Shown here one piece after another: positions 11,101 through 26,100 of a DNA stretch of 64,000 bases. The translations under genes were made by a program, and so were the position numbers. Source of the DNA: Apoderus coryli (taxonomy: Eukaryota; Arthropoda; Insecta; Coleoptera; Attelabidae); the NCBI GenBank assembly GCA_911728435.2, contig OU452210.1, positions 4,402,001 to 4,466,000 of the forward strand, read 5' to 3'. Each line of letters begins with the position of its first letter. The stretch's first letter is position 1. The notes beneath the pieces were generated by a model. That model ran no database searches, had not been told where the DNA came from, and saw only the letters and a program-made list of their open reading frames with translations.

Positions 11101-14100
11101 AAAACAAAACACAGGAGGGACAATACAACAAAATAAAATTTATATTATATATATACAATTTACTCTCACCACTTCACATTTCTTGAGAATCGTACTTACT
11201 GTCTACTGTCACATTTCGGGACTATTTAAGTCGCACCGTAGTTGAGCACAATCCCGGTCACCTATAATGCGGAAAATTTTCAGTCCACCCGCAAACAGTA
11301 AACATCTGCTCTGCATGTTACAACAAAGGAGCCAAGTTACTCCCCTGCGGAGCGCCGCTGCTTAAAACAATTGCATCAAATCTATATAGCTGTTATATTC
11401 AACATGAACGTTGAGAGCCCATGTATGAATTTATAAAATGTACAATATCACAAGCAAACCCCATATTAATTAGCTTAGTTTTAATTATTGAGTGATCTAG
11501 TCTATCGAAGGTCTTTGTGACATAATGTCGACCACTGCTAAGCATTGTGAACTAATGTGCGGCATCGAGTTAATAAATAGCTTTTACCGTGATTGTGACT
11601 TCTTAAGCAAAACACAAGAAAACAAAACTAAAAGAGTAATTAAAATAATAATAATAAGTTTATTTGCCGCTCATTTGACATAAAAAAATCTTAAGATAAA
11701 AAAAAACATACTCTTCTACGTAACAAATGATTACCAAGAAATACAAAAAGGATTAAAAAGGCAGTAAAAACTGATATCAAATTTTAATCCTGTTACATTA
11801 TGACTAAACTTGCATTCCTCCCTTGAAATAGACAAATATATTATACATATAAATAAATATTATATACATATGCTTATATATAGTTAGATATAATTTTACA
11901 AAAAAAAAGTAGTTAAAAACTAACTTTACAAATTTTTAAGAATATTGATTCAAAACATTAAATTTTATTAACGATTGTGTAATTAAATTAAATCAAAGCA
12001 AATTAAATTGGTACCAATAATTGGGAAATCGATAAAAAAAGAAAAAAAAAAGTTTAAGGCGGAAATTAAACTTAAAAGATGAGACCTTAAGACATTTAAA
12101 AGCGGCAGGAATTTTATTATATATGTGAAAAATACTATATGTGAAAGACCTTTTGAACAGTACTGTTCTATGTAGTGGTGGGGATAGAAGTCCCCTATAT
12201 AATCATCCACTGCAACGGGGAACTCTTGATTGCACGATTGAACTGAACTACCCTCAAACGGCCGCCGACTAAAGTGCCTTCAACATAACGTAGTTTGTTC
12301 TTTTTATCGGCATATCGTTATTAAAACTTGACTATTGCAAGATATTGTATACTATTGCGCAGTATTTGCGCATTATTTGAGAAAGTATTACCGAAGTACT
12401 GTAATGTATTGTGGTAACTCCTCTCAGATCTAAGAAGAAAAAATTAATTTTGTACTCTTTGCGTGGTTGGTGGTGATGGTCATGTTATTTTTTATTTGAA
12501 ATATTTCAAACACAAACATTTCTAGAAGATCAGATTATAATAGTAGTGTAGACTTGTCATTCATTTTGAGCCACCATTTAAAATAAGTACTTGCATATAG
12601 CCTGAAGTATTCCAGTATTAAAAAAATATATTTATAGCCCATGATGAAACGAAATTACAAAGCTATATTCTTCTTGATTTCTTTTACTGACAGTTAAAAA
12701 GCTAGCTTTATACTGATATTATATTTTAGTTCAATACATAATTGTCATTATATAATAACGGACATATTATACTCACTCTTATTGCATTAAGATTAAATAA
12801 TAATTCAAAATTTGGCTCTTTTTAAATAGATTTGTGAGATCTACATGTAAACATGAGATTTTCTATAATTAGCATATTCATTTATAAAGTTTCAATAAAA
12901 TGCGCATTCGCAATATCAACAAAAATAAATATATTTAAAATATCCAGGTAATAATATGTACAGAATTGTTCATTAGAATTTGACCCCTATTTGTGTGTAC
13001 AGATTGTCCCATAATACAACGTAGTACCTACAACTGTTGAACAATGACTAATTTATATGAGATATTCGGTCTACAAGTTAGTTATGAAATTGGTAACTTT
13101 GCCTATTTTATTTTTTTATTATATTTAGTCAAAAAATGAGGGTGGTGAGGAAGTCTCGCAGGAAGTAGGCTCGAAAGGGTGGCGAAATCCGCCGGTACGG
13201 ATAAACTGAACTGTGGTTTTATAAGTTTGCCTTGAGATGGGGATTGACAACGATTTTTTGCGATTTTAGTTTTTATTTATTCCTGACATTATTTTTACAG
13301 GTATAAAAAATGAAAAGCACTCTCTCATTCTTATTTTTTGAGGAGGAAAAGATAGCGTTTACAAATTTTCACTACGACGTTTCGTTTTTAAAAAACCATC
13401 AACTTCGTTTTTTTAAATACAGCTCTGGATTTCTTATTGTCGAATTTAGAGCTATTTTCAATTCAAGAATTTGTGGTAAATCCCACGTAATGGTTTAAAC
13501 AAGTTTTCAGTATTTTTAGCTGTTATTAAACTTATTCAAGAAAAATGACCATAGTTTGGCACTTAACTGACTGAATGCAGAGTTAGTAGAATTTGCAAAA
13601 ACATTATTTCGTCTTTACTCACAATTATTTATTATTATTTTCCAATTTATTTCTGTCTCAGTGCAACATTCTATTCTGTAGGCGGTTTTTTAAATTTTGT
13701 TGAAATTTTTGTGCTCTTTGAAGTTATTAAAAAAACGCCTTTCTCAAATTAATGTTTTACGCAAAATAAGTGCCAAACTATGGCGATTTTTCTTGAATAA
13801 TATTAACAGCTAAAAATACTTCGTATTTAAAAAAACGGAGTTGATGATGGTTTTTCAAAAACGAAACGTCATAATGAAAATAAAGAAGTGCTTTTAATTT
13901 TTTCAACTCCTACCGTTTCCAAGATTCCAATGCTATCCCATTCTTATCTTGGACAGAGTGTATATCCAAATTCTTGACTGCTTTATTATATTCTATATTT
14001 CGAACACTAGCCCGGAAGCTTAAAAACCCAAATATGTCCGGACAATTCCGCATGGAAAGCCAAGTCAGGGAAATAATCTTATAGATCTAGTGCGATACTT

Positions 14101-17100
14101 TCCAGACACTCTGTACATAAAATTAGGAAATCAGTTTTGCTCATGAAAGACAAGTAATTTTCAGATGTAATTATCTGTGTTGAATAATAATCATGGCCTT
14201 AGTGCGCACAAAAATCGTATATAGAAAAAATGAAATATAAATTATTATTTGATTTGTATTCATTTATATTGCGAAGTAATAGCTTCTTTCCGGAAACAAA
14301 TGACATTCATGTTGCATTAAATCCATGCCTAAATAAAATAGTAATATATATTTAGTCATACTTTTGCCATTTTTTAATTTACATTTACTATGTATATATA
14401 TTTTTTTATTTATTTTTGTTTCAAGTTGTTCATTCACATAAAAGGAAGATGTGGAACACAATCAGAAATTATCCTACATATACCTAGTCTGCCGTTTTTG
14501 GACGCATAGAAAATATATGTTTAAAATTTCTCACCAAGCTACTGGCATTGTCTAAAGGGCTTGTAAAGAACCTAGAAATATAGGCCCAGTCTGCTTTGGA
14601 TGATCAAAATATCTGATGTAAAAGAAATCTTATTTCATTTATCGCGTATGCCTAAACAGGATTATTGAATGAACAAGCCATTTGATTTAAATCATTGTTG
14701 GGGTATATAAGGTAATAGTCAGGGTTTGAAATTCAAATGAAAATTTAACAATTTAAAGAAATCTAGAATATTTTAAAATATAATAGGTATACAATTTGTA
14801 TTTGTAGAGATTTATATTTTACGTTGTATTTACCCCCAACGTTAACCACTATCAAAAGTTTAACATGTTAAGTAGTTCGGACAATTTTTATTGAAATTTC
14901 TTGTGAGAAATATGGTGGGTACCTAAAAGATTTCCAAAAACTATCAAACAATCCGTTTTAGCTAAGAAATCAGTTTAGTTTGACGTGTAAATTTTGTGTG
15001 TTTATGTTTAATTGTTTTAATTTGATTTCACAAGTTATTAATAAACATACGCTTTATTTTTTAGGGATTTGTAAATTCTGGCTATGGGGTAAATGGAATT
15101 GCACATGTAAGTTGAAATGAGAACTTGGTTAAAACTAGGTGATTTTTTTATATGCTTTATTATAACTTTTAGAATACTGGTCCTGCTCCTAGTCCCTTAG
15201 GTCAAATGCCCCCAGCAGATGGTATGCCCGGTGGTCCCATTCCACCAGGATTTTTCCCGGTAAGAATAATTTCTGTAATGATTTTGTGATAGATTTTAAA
15301 TTTAGATAATTCCTTGAGTGGAATAAGAAGTAAACATTGGACCGTCAAGAAGTTTTACATTTAATTAAGTTTGCTTATCATTAAAATGTATAAATGTATG
15401 TTTTGCTATTGTTATTGCTTTTTTCAGTTGGGGAAATGCGAATAATATATATAAGATTTGCCGACCATATTTGAAGAAATGTCTGGTCAATTCAGAGCGA
15501 ATCAAATATAAAATTTAATATTTCAGGCTGAAGCATAAGTCTTAGTAGAGACTAATAAATTAAATTGATAGAATTAGTTCGCAACATTTGCAGTTGAGTT
15601 TGATTCTTCATATGTATAGGCTAGATTGTTGAAAAATCTCTTGCTTACACATGGCAAATAATATGTTTGTTTTAAGGGGTATTAATTTTCAACATAACCT
15701 GATTACCTCGTTACACTGCCACTGCCCAGCATAATCTATGTTTGTGAACTATAGTAACACCATAATATGGTTAAGATTCTTCTTTAACTGTAAAATAATA
15801 TCATAGTACTTATTAGATATGAAAAAATATCATTTGAGTAAATTTCAATACAGACAAATCGCTAAGACGAACGGCAAATATATCTTTGCAGGGTATACAT
15901 TATCCGCGATAGTCAGCAGCTATGGAACTTGTTCTAGATCTCTGTTGCATATATTTTTGTGAGGAAATAGATAACATAGCTTGTACCATACAACTACATG
16001 TATTAAATGTATGTTAAGACTGAAACTGATTTTTGGCAGCCACAACATTCTGAGAATGATCTCGGATGTATTACCAGCAATCAATTGGTATAGACAGTAC
16101 GATCTCCAGAAAGGAAGGGAACCAGTGGGGACTAAAAACAGCAACACTGTTCGAATAAGTGAATTAATTCAATTAATCTCTTCGTTCGGATGTTCTAAAG
16201 GCCATGAGCTCATCAATATCGAATATTAAGTACTAGAAGACATTCAGACTGCGGATAAATCCAGCTTTTCTAATTTGAAGGAATCATGACTAAGGCGACT
16301 GTTTAATAAGCAGTATTGTACACTGGTCATTGTAATTAGCATTATCACATGTCCAGCGTACGTATAGTGAAAATTTTTGAGTGCGGCTTATATCCTACAG
16401 TGTATGAAACATGTCTATTTATTTGCTGCCGCATTGCGAGCTTGAGTTTTGTTTCCTTTCTAGGTCATATGCTAACATGATTGTATCAACCTATTTATGG
16501 CTGATAATGACTAAAAATAGTTCTGCTTGTTTAGTATTTTGAAAACTTTTTTTCACTTTGAGAATATATCGAATTAAAGTATTACAATTTCAGAATTCGA
16601 CACTTCGCCCCTCACCTCCAACACACCCTTCAAGTCAGCCATCACCTCATTCGCAACCACCTCCTCCACATTCAAATTTAATGCAATCACAACCCTTCAT
16701 GGGGCCAAGATATCCAGCAGGCCCGAGACCTGGCGTAAGAATGCCACAAATTGGTAGTGATTTTAATGGGGTAAGTTTATATTATTTGCATCAGGATTTG
16801 TATATAATCCATGCATATTTTTCACAATTTTTAAAGGGAAACCTCATAAATTTTTTGTTAGAAGCTCGTTTTAATAAGCGTCCTGCAAATCATTTGAGTA
16901 ACTTATCATTTTTGTAGGCGCATGCGGAGAAATGCTTCTTCCATTAGATTACTATATGGTGAAAATATCTTTTGACATACCAGAGTCAATACTAAAGTCC
17001 GATCCGGACAATACAACAGTGATTGAAGAAAGTGCATTAATTGGATAAAGCTTTATAATTACACGACATACACCGGCGTTGCAATTGTACCAAAGATTTC

Positions 17101-20100
17101 CTGGTAATCTTGGCTCTTATGGTCAGAGCTCACATATTTTCTATACTTTGTTACAGTGTTTGAAAATATTGATTCTGGTGATACTTATTGTCTGATGAAA
17201 TAGGAGATGTAGCACATTCAAGGAAATAAAGGGCAGCATATTTATTGATTTGTAATTGTCATTCATCGAGTTGATTAAGCATTCAAACTTAGGGTTAGAG
17301 GAAGAAACATATTTTAGTATTTGGCAATGGTGGATTGATTCTATGAATAAATATACTTACCTATACACACATTCTACCGTTAAATTAGTTGTGGCAAGTG
17401 ATGCCAGAATATGTATGAAAGGTGTAAGAATTTAATTAAGTCTTGGTTTCTCTTATAACCTAAGTGAGCTTGCAGCATTATATAAAATACAAGAGATATT
17501 TTTCCGCATGCGTCTACATAACGGTGAGTTACTATGAGCTCTAAAATGTGGCCTTGAAAATACTATGTACGTGCAATATTTATGAATTTACTAATTTCTG
17601 AATGTTTATTTAAAGCCTCCAGGACAACCTTTAATGCCTAACAATATGGACCCAACAAGACAAGGTACGTGTATAGTAAATTTAGAATTATTAATACAAT
17701 TATTTTTTTGAAACGAATAATAACGTAATTTTTGTTATTACATGCATTTATCGCCTTATAGCTACAAAGTAGCAGTATTTATGTTTTATGTGCCATTTAT
17801 TTGAATACTAACAATATTTTTTCGTTAATTTTATTATTTTTATATTAACAAATAATATAACTTGTATTTATTATTCAGTTGGTAATATTGGGTTCAAGTA
17901 CTTAGTAATTGTTAAAAATATGCATATTCTCCTTATAAGTATAATATTTCCTTTTTTTTTTGTTTCGATGCATCCTAAGCTTCTAGGTAAAGTATTAAAG
18001 TGTTCTGAAATATAATTTTTAATAAAATAATATTTTTAACGCCAGACACAACTGGTTTAGAATAATTCTTATTTTGGCCAAGCTTTAAGCAACTTTTTAG
18101 CTGTAAGGTGTGATTATTTTTTTATTTTCGTATAATAAGCTTGTTTCAACTAAATTTCTCTACTGTATCTATTTGTTAGGGATTATTCCTACATTTCTTA
18201 TTAAATGTTATGTTACAGAAATTAATGATACAAAATATCAGCAGAACTATAATCAAGTTGGGAAATTTCTGTGGCACCGATAGAGACATATTTCTATTGC
18301 GAGTATATAATACTGCATAATTCTGCAAAACAAAACTGAGTTTGCCGCATTATCCCATTTTGTTTAAGATACTAAGATAAAGGCAGCGCAAGATGAGGGA
18401 ATGCATAAACATTGTATTTTGTTTGGACTTATGCTTTCCCTATCGTTAGGTTTTAAGAGATTGTCAGACATATATTCAGATATATTTTTTAGGGATCACC
18501 CTATATTTTATTGTATTTTGGATTGTGTAAAAAATAAAGTAGAATTTCTTAAAATATAAGGTTATAGAAAAATAACATTCACGAACTCTTACTAATACAA
18601 AATATGGTAAGGTAGATTTTCTGTTACATTTTTGATATATATTTGAACCTCAATATCATACTTATTTCAAATGCAACACCCTGTAATTTATTAAGCCAAA
18701 ATGTTGAAAGTTTTGTCTTCTTTCATATGGTATAATTACCAAAATTTGATAGTTTTGAATTGAGTTTAATAAATGCAATATACTTTTATATGGGTTCACT
18801 GTACCTAAATACAATGCGTTTTGATTTTTCCAACACGTTTACCGGTGTAACACGACTCATGTAAAATAGTGCTCAAAAATTATTTGTCGGATTAAGCACG
18901 ATGAAAACAATATGAATAAAGTTGCTGTTTATTTTTTAATATTACTATTGGTAGTAAAATTCCAGGGTATTGTGGTTCTATTTGTACCAGAAGGTGTTTT
19001 AATCTGGAACTTAAAATTCATATGCCCGAAAACTATAGGCAGGGTATGCCATATGAAAGAGGCCAATCTTAGTTGTTAGTGTTGGAACTGCAAAAAAATA
19101 AAAATCCCAAAATTGAATGTTTTCAGTATATATCCATGTGTGAGATATATTTCTACATAGTTTGTTGGCAAATAAATGTCTGCCTACCATTTTCGAAAAC
19201 GCAGGGAACAATTAGTTTAAAATTTTCTATTAAAATGAATTTCCAATTTTCGAAAATATCATTAAGGACAGATGTAGTGCTATGTATATGTATTAAAGTG
19301 CCAACTTATTTATTCTGTGTTTGCCCATTTTTTTTTATTTGATATTAGATTCTGCTGCATTTGGAACGGTAATAATCTATTGTATATGGTTTTGGAATAA
19401 ATTAGTTGGGACAAACTTAACGAGCACATTAAATAAAATAATCATTATAATTACGTTGATATAAATTAATTAAATTCAATGGTACAGGCTAAAGTGCGTG
19501 AAAAAAAAATGTTTCCAATTTTATTTTTTTAATTAAATTACATTGCTTTTTTAAATAGTATTCTGACAAAAACTGGGACCATCGTTTATTTATATATATA
19601 TATATATTTTTCTCCCCTATTTTTCTACTGTGGATAAGTCTTTTTGCATACGTACAGTTTCGGTTTATTTAATGATCGTTGAATTACGTTATTCCAGGTA
19701 AATTTGTTGTTTTATAACTAAGTTGTGTTTGAGGGATACTCGAAACTTTATTTGCTACTACTCTCAATTAACTGAATTAAACTTCATTCACTGGCATAAC
19801 CTCAGCTCGTGTTTTGTACCCAATTTGTGGATTGGCAGTAGTTCCATATGGGTTCACTGTTCTTTTTTTACGCAGATTTGTACAATTTGTTTAGTACTCT
19901 GGTATTTGGTTGCCATATAGTTCTAAAAGACTTTGCTACCAATTCTACCAGTTGATTTGGATGTTGGAATTACCTTTAGTCAGCTTGATCTTTATACGCC
20001 ACATTTTTATTTAAATAGCTGGAAAATATATTCTAGCAATATGTTTCCATTTACCAAATATGGTTCGTAGAAAGTACAATTTAACAGAACAAGTTTTCAA

Positions 20101-23100
20101 AATCTACTTACATAGTATATAAAAGTAAAATAATCAATCCTGCATTTTTTGTGCTGGTTTAAAAGTCAGAGCTTAGCATAATAAGTATTTATGATATTCC
20201 GTACTTTTTCCTTGCCTTGATATAATTTTTTTTATATAATAAATAATTTAAAATGATAAGCATGAAGCCATTTTAATGATGATATGCCTCATGTAATGCA
20301 TCTATTATTTCTGTCTCCAGGTGATGGCGGAGAATTTGTAGGTTGGCAAGGTAGGCAAATGCGCTCCTCACCACCATCACAATACCAATTTTAATTATTA
20401 CGCATACACTTTGCTTGCTTTGCTTTTTACTGTTTTACTGTTTTACTAAAGGGTCCAACAATCTTTTAATTTATTATTTTCACTGTAAAATTAGTTTTAC
20501 CGTTTAATTTTATTTTTAATTAAACTACATATATCTATTGCGCATTTGTATTTTACTTACATATTTTAAGTATAAGCTGCGGATTGGGAATCCTGGACTG
20601 GATATATAGGTGGTAGGTTTTTTCTGACCAGCTTTTATATCCTGTTTCTACGTTAGACGTACTCAAGACTAAAAATATTTTCGGATAAATAATCTTGGAA
20701 ATGTAAAAATTATTCGGAAGTGTCGATAAGTAAAAGCTATGTTGATTTGCAAATCATATTGCTTGTTATTAAATATTATTTTGCACTATATTAATGACAA
20801 CTGAATAGCAAGTTGAATACAACTAAAATAAAAGGATGTAAGAAATTGGCATAAATAAATATCTGGAAGTCCTCACTAGAGTTCTATGATGTACCATAAA
20901 AACAACTATAATAAATAATCCAAATTACCATGAGCAATAGATATAAAGCGTAGTAATTTTGATTTTTAAATGTACTAGATGAACAAATAGTTTATTATAT
21001 ATTTACTGTGAGCTTCCGGGCATTTCTATCTCGTCCTAGACCGATTTGCACTTATAAGTCCTGGATTGACAAAAAACCCGACTGGTATTGGACAGAGGTG
21101 CCTAGGGACTATCTGTTTCATACTTTGTTTTTATATAAACCAAGTAGGTTACGGTAAATCTATATGCAGTGAAATTTTATTTATTTTCACTCACTTTCCT
21201 TATTGATAAAATTAGTAATGTACTTATTGATTAAAAATGATTGTGTAATTCAAAGTTGACGTTTCTTAACTAATTTTATATTCCTTAAACTTTCCTTTGG
21301 GAGCTGTTGTATATTTATATGTTGTGCGGATTAACAAAATTTTTCTTATATTTGGATCCTTTAATATTAACAACAAATAATTGGGCATGTGGTGTCGTCT
21401 TTTGCTACATTATCTGTAAAATATGATTTATAATATTATTTTAATATTCTTAATATACTAATATTTAAATATAAATTAGGCCCACCTACCGCAATGAATA
21501 GAATGAACCCACCAAGAGGGCCGTCAATGGGGCCATTGGGACCAGGTTCATATGGCCCAGGGCTACGGGGGCCTCCTCCGAATAGTAGTTTAGGTCCTGG
21601 CGGGCCTATGCCACCAATGACAATGGGTGGACCAGGTGGAAGACCTCAGTGGCAGCCTAATACGTCGACGGTAAGTTATAAAATGAAGCACAGCAAATTT
21701 TAACAACGTATTCTTTATTATCAGTATATGAACATTAGAAACATGCTTTGACATCATGTATAAACTGTTATAAATAGAATCCGGAATGTGTTGATTGCTA
21801 CTTTTTTATTCGTTTTTGACCTATTTTGACACATGACGATAATATTTTTTGCTGAAATAATAAGCGATATTAAACCATGGCAAGCAATATACCAATGGTG
21901 TAAAAGAATGTGTTTGGCGACATCTAGTTTACGTTGGTAATATGCCGAGAAAACAGCAATTCAGATTATCGACTGCGCGGGAGGCCACTGACCTCATTAT
22001 GCACAATTACCAACGCAGATGCGCCGATACTCGCTTAGCGCGACGTCTATATAAGATATGGGCTTGTTTAACAAAGCAAGACTTAATTTCGTGAGTTTGT
22101 CTGTCATCCACTATACTTTCACCAGACGGCCAAACACATTCTTCTACAATTTTGTCTTCAAAAAATAATTTCACAATGAATTGAAAAAATTAGTAGCTAT
22201 GTCTCACAAAAGAAGAAAATCACCATTTTCTTTCTCTTCTACCATCCCATTTAAACCAGTGTTTCGTTTTTATTTTAAATAGCTCGACTATAACAATTAT
22301 AAATACATCTTTCTAGATCACTTTAGAAATCTTGTGCTTGTAATTCAATGCCATTCGTGGCATTAGCCAATGAAGTAGTTATTTTGCCTTGTTCACTAAA
22401 CGTATACATTGTTTACATTGTATACATAACATTTTCGGTAGCAATTTGATTAAAATGGTAATGACATTTTTTTAGCCAATGAACTATTCATCATCATCAC
22501 CAGGCAACTATGGTGGCCCACCCGGCTCAGCTGGTCCAGCTGGCCCTGGCACGCCGATAATGCCAAGTCCTCAAGATTCAAGCAATTCAGGCGGTGAAAA
22601 TATGTACACATTAATGAAACCGGCTGTAGGTGGTAATATGCCAGGTGATTTCCAAATGGGTGGTGGGCCAGATGGTGGTGGTCCTATGGGTCCAATGGGT
22701 CCAAATTCCATGGGACCTGTTTTAAATGGTGATGGTATGGATGGTATGAAAAACTCGCCAGCTAATGGTGGACCAGGCACGCCTAGAGAAGATAGTGGTA
22801 GCGGTATGGGCGATTATAATCTTGGTGGATTTGGTGGACCTGGTGAAAACGTGAGTAAATTTATTTTGGGGGTCCCACCTCTACTTTCCGGTGTAGATTT
22901 GCGTTACATTTTTATGATTTAGTGTAGAAACATTAACTTATCAGTTTCTTATTAGACTAGGACATGTTTTATTTTGTATTTTCCTAGTTACTAATTGTTA
23001 TTGGATCTAACAATTGAAACAAGATATATTTTTTTAATGTTATTTCTTCGATCTATATTGGGTAATTTTCTGAGTACTGTTATCATAATTTCTTATACAT

Positions 23101-26100
23101 TTGTTAGACAAATAAAAAATTGATGACTATGTATGAACCCCGATATGGTCATATAAAATAGCAAAAATATTGTTTGGAACAATTTTTCGTGCAACGTCTA
23201 TGTTGTAGCTGATATTTTTTCTTAGAAATATGCTTCTAATAATAATCTGTGTGTTTCTAAAGAATTACAAAATTAAACGCGCAACCAGTTGTTACACTGT
23301 AAGCTCCATCTATATTTTTCTAGTTATACTTTACAGTCAAATCACATATTCCATATTAATCCTAATTCACACACATGTTTCGAGTATATACCTGATCATC
23401 ATTGGTGTTCACAAAATATCAACTTTGTCTTGTATTTTGTCAAGTATTATTCATAGAGACAGGAATCAAACATTTTCAAATGTAATAGACGTAATAAAAT
23501 GTAAATTTACCTAGGGAACTTACAATTTTTCTTGGATGTTTATATCCATCCATTCTAAATAAATGGGATATTGTGTGAATACTGAATGATAATCACATTT
23601 ATGTGATTGAAACATATTTGAATTTATGAGTAATACAGATGAAATGAGTGAAGTTGACTAATAGATATTTAGTTTCCGTTGTATCCAAAATCAATGGTCT
23701 GGTAGTACGAGATACTAATTATGAATATTCTTTTATAAAACGTTTTATCCAATACAATTTTGTCACATTGTGTATTAACTAAACTTTTAGTGTTTTCTTT
23801 TTGTAAAATGGTAAATATTTGTGCATATTTTAATTTGTTGATTTTCAGTATTCTAAAAATAACCTAATGTAGTTGAAGCTTCATTAATCCAAATTTATCA
23901 AGTTTCTGAGCTGTAGATCTAATTTCTAAATTTATAAAATTTCGGTAAACATGTTGGTAAAGTCACTTAATTTCCATCGGGAAGTACATATATGTTGTAT
24001 TCTTATTGTAAAAGCAGGATTTTATTTTATATTTATTTATAGGGCCATGTCTCATAATTCAGTAATATGAACTTATGTACATATTCAAAAATAATTTTAA
24101 TATAGCCGTAAAAATAATTTTCTTATCGAAGTATATACATATGCAATTATTTACTCAAATCAAATAGTACTGACTAAAGTGAACAGTTGAAACTAGTTTA
24201 GTTATTACTTATATCATTAGATTTTTCTTAATTTCACTAACGAACGTTCTAGCAATTGGGAACCAAGTTTACTATGTACATAATAGATCCGTTGAAAATG
24301 AACCGAATTGAAACAATGATCGAGCAAGATGTCAGAATATAAGAGTGAATATAATGAAAACATTGTGTTAGATAAGATGTAAGATCATCCAGTATGTACC
24401 TGGATCTAAGCAATTAAAATGCTAATAGTAAGTTAAATTGGATCAGTGCCCCTCTTTAAAGTTATAGAAAAGAATAATTATAATTAAATAAAAATGTTTC
24501 AAAATATTAAGAGTTTAAAATCAGAGATGATGAACATATTCTCTATACTTATGCGTACTAGTTTAAATAAACACCTTTTCGAAATTATACACAAGTATCT
24601 CATTAAATTAATAGATAATTAAATAATAAATGTATAATTCTGGAATTATTGCTACACATGTAAAAACGACGAATTCTGTGTCTTTATCAACATTAATTAT
24701 TATTTATTTTTTCAAATGATGATTTCTTTTGTTAGTTTATTTTTGCATATATTTTTGCTGCTTGACATAGAGATCATTTATTCCAAAATTGATTAATGAT
24801 AATAATTAATCAATCATCAATGTAATATTTTATAAACTAGTTATTTGTAAATATAAAATTTGGAATGAATTATACTTATTATGCAGAATAGTCTGAAGCT
24901 GAGTGGAAGATATAAGTATTTAAATGTACTACTACTTAAGTATACAATTTGAAATATGCAGGATGATTCAGGAGCAAATGCTGATAACTCAGGTACGTAT
25001 TAAGGAACACAAAATATACATGTTTCTATAAACATGGATCCCAATCTCAACCATTACAGAAAAATACAGGTGTAAACAATATGTACAAAAATTAAGTTAG
25101 TTAAAAAGGAAGGAAGAGCACACTAGGAGATTCTGTTCCATAAAACGCACTTTATCTTATAATTAAAGTATTGTAATATATTTTAGACGGAGTATGGTAA
25201 GCAAGACGGTTTTCAATTTTTTTACTACTGTTGAAAATACAATAACTAACTTGGTTCATTTAGAAACGGTTCAAAAGTACTAAAGGAGAAGTTGAGGCTT
25301 AAGCGTCCTATCTGTCTTCTCTTTAATACTTCGTTGATGTTTTCAATTAAACAAAGTATAAGAAATTGTTTGCAGATACCAGCCAGCAGTAGGCGTTTTG
25401 GCAAAAAACCGCATTTGTTTTGAAACGTCATATATGTGTTTCCAGTATATTTATTTCTGAATAAGAACACACTTGTAAACATATAAACAATATTGTTGAA
25501 CACGATTTAACAATCTGACACAACTTATTCTTAATGTCTTACATATGTAAACCTGTGTGTAATGGTTGGTAGTATGGACCCATGTGTAGAAGAATTCTTG
25601 TATATTTGTTGTTTCTAAATACGTACCTAAAATTTGACATTTTCTTCAGATTCCCTCTATATTGTAGCTTTTCCTTTCTTTTGCTTTTTAATATATCTAT
25701 ATGTCTATATACATATACATATATAAGCTATTGAAGGTCCATTCATTAAGTCGCTTATATCTTCTTGCAGCTTCTTTTTAGACTAAAATTCATATGCTAT
25801 GAGAGTAGTTTTTTTAAATTTTTTGTTTATATAAGAGAAACCGTGTGGGACCCCTAAGTAGCGGTGAATGGTGCTTGCGCTTTCGTAGACTGACAATTTA
25901 ACAACTAAAAGGTCGCTTTCCTTGCAGGACCAAACGGAATCGGCTGCTATTTTGAAAATAAAAGAGAGCATGCAAGAGGAGGCCAAGAGGTTTGAGAAAG
26001 ACTCGGATCATCCTGAGTATTTCATGCAATAACTCGCTAGCCTCGCCTCGCCTTTTAGGCTGGTGGACGCCTCTTCTATTACTACTCCCTCCAAATACCT

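Larger units (their letters stand above)
8924..15064 (+). other. Long Ssdp intron with transposon debris
   Basis: 6.1 kb between the LUFS exons and the proline-rich exons. Minus-strand LINE fragments lie at 11225-11560 and 11643-12260 and a foldback at about 13310-13895. The remainder (8924-11200, 12270-13300, 13900-15060) shows no exon I can support. The large first intron is a likely place for regulatory elements, but none is identifiable by eye. Confidence 0.5.

Noticed and set aside
16558..16917. 119-aa plus-strand frame starting at 16558
   Set aside because: Only 16594-16770 is the Ssdp exon. The ends of the frame are intron sequence outside a clear acceptor and donor.
22571..22780. 69-aa Pro/Gly-rich frame on the minus strand
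   Set aside because: It is the exact antisense shadow of the Gly/Pro-rich Ssdp exon 22476-22850.
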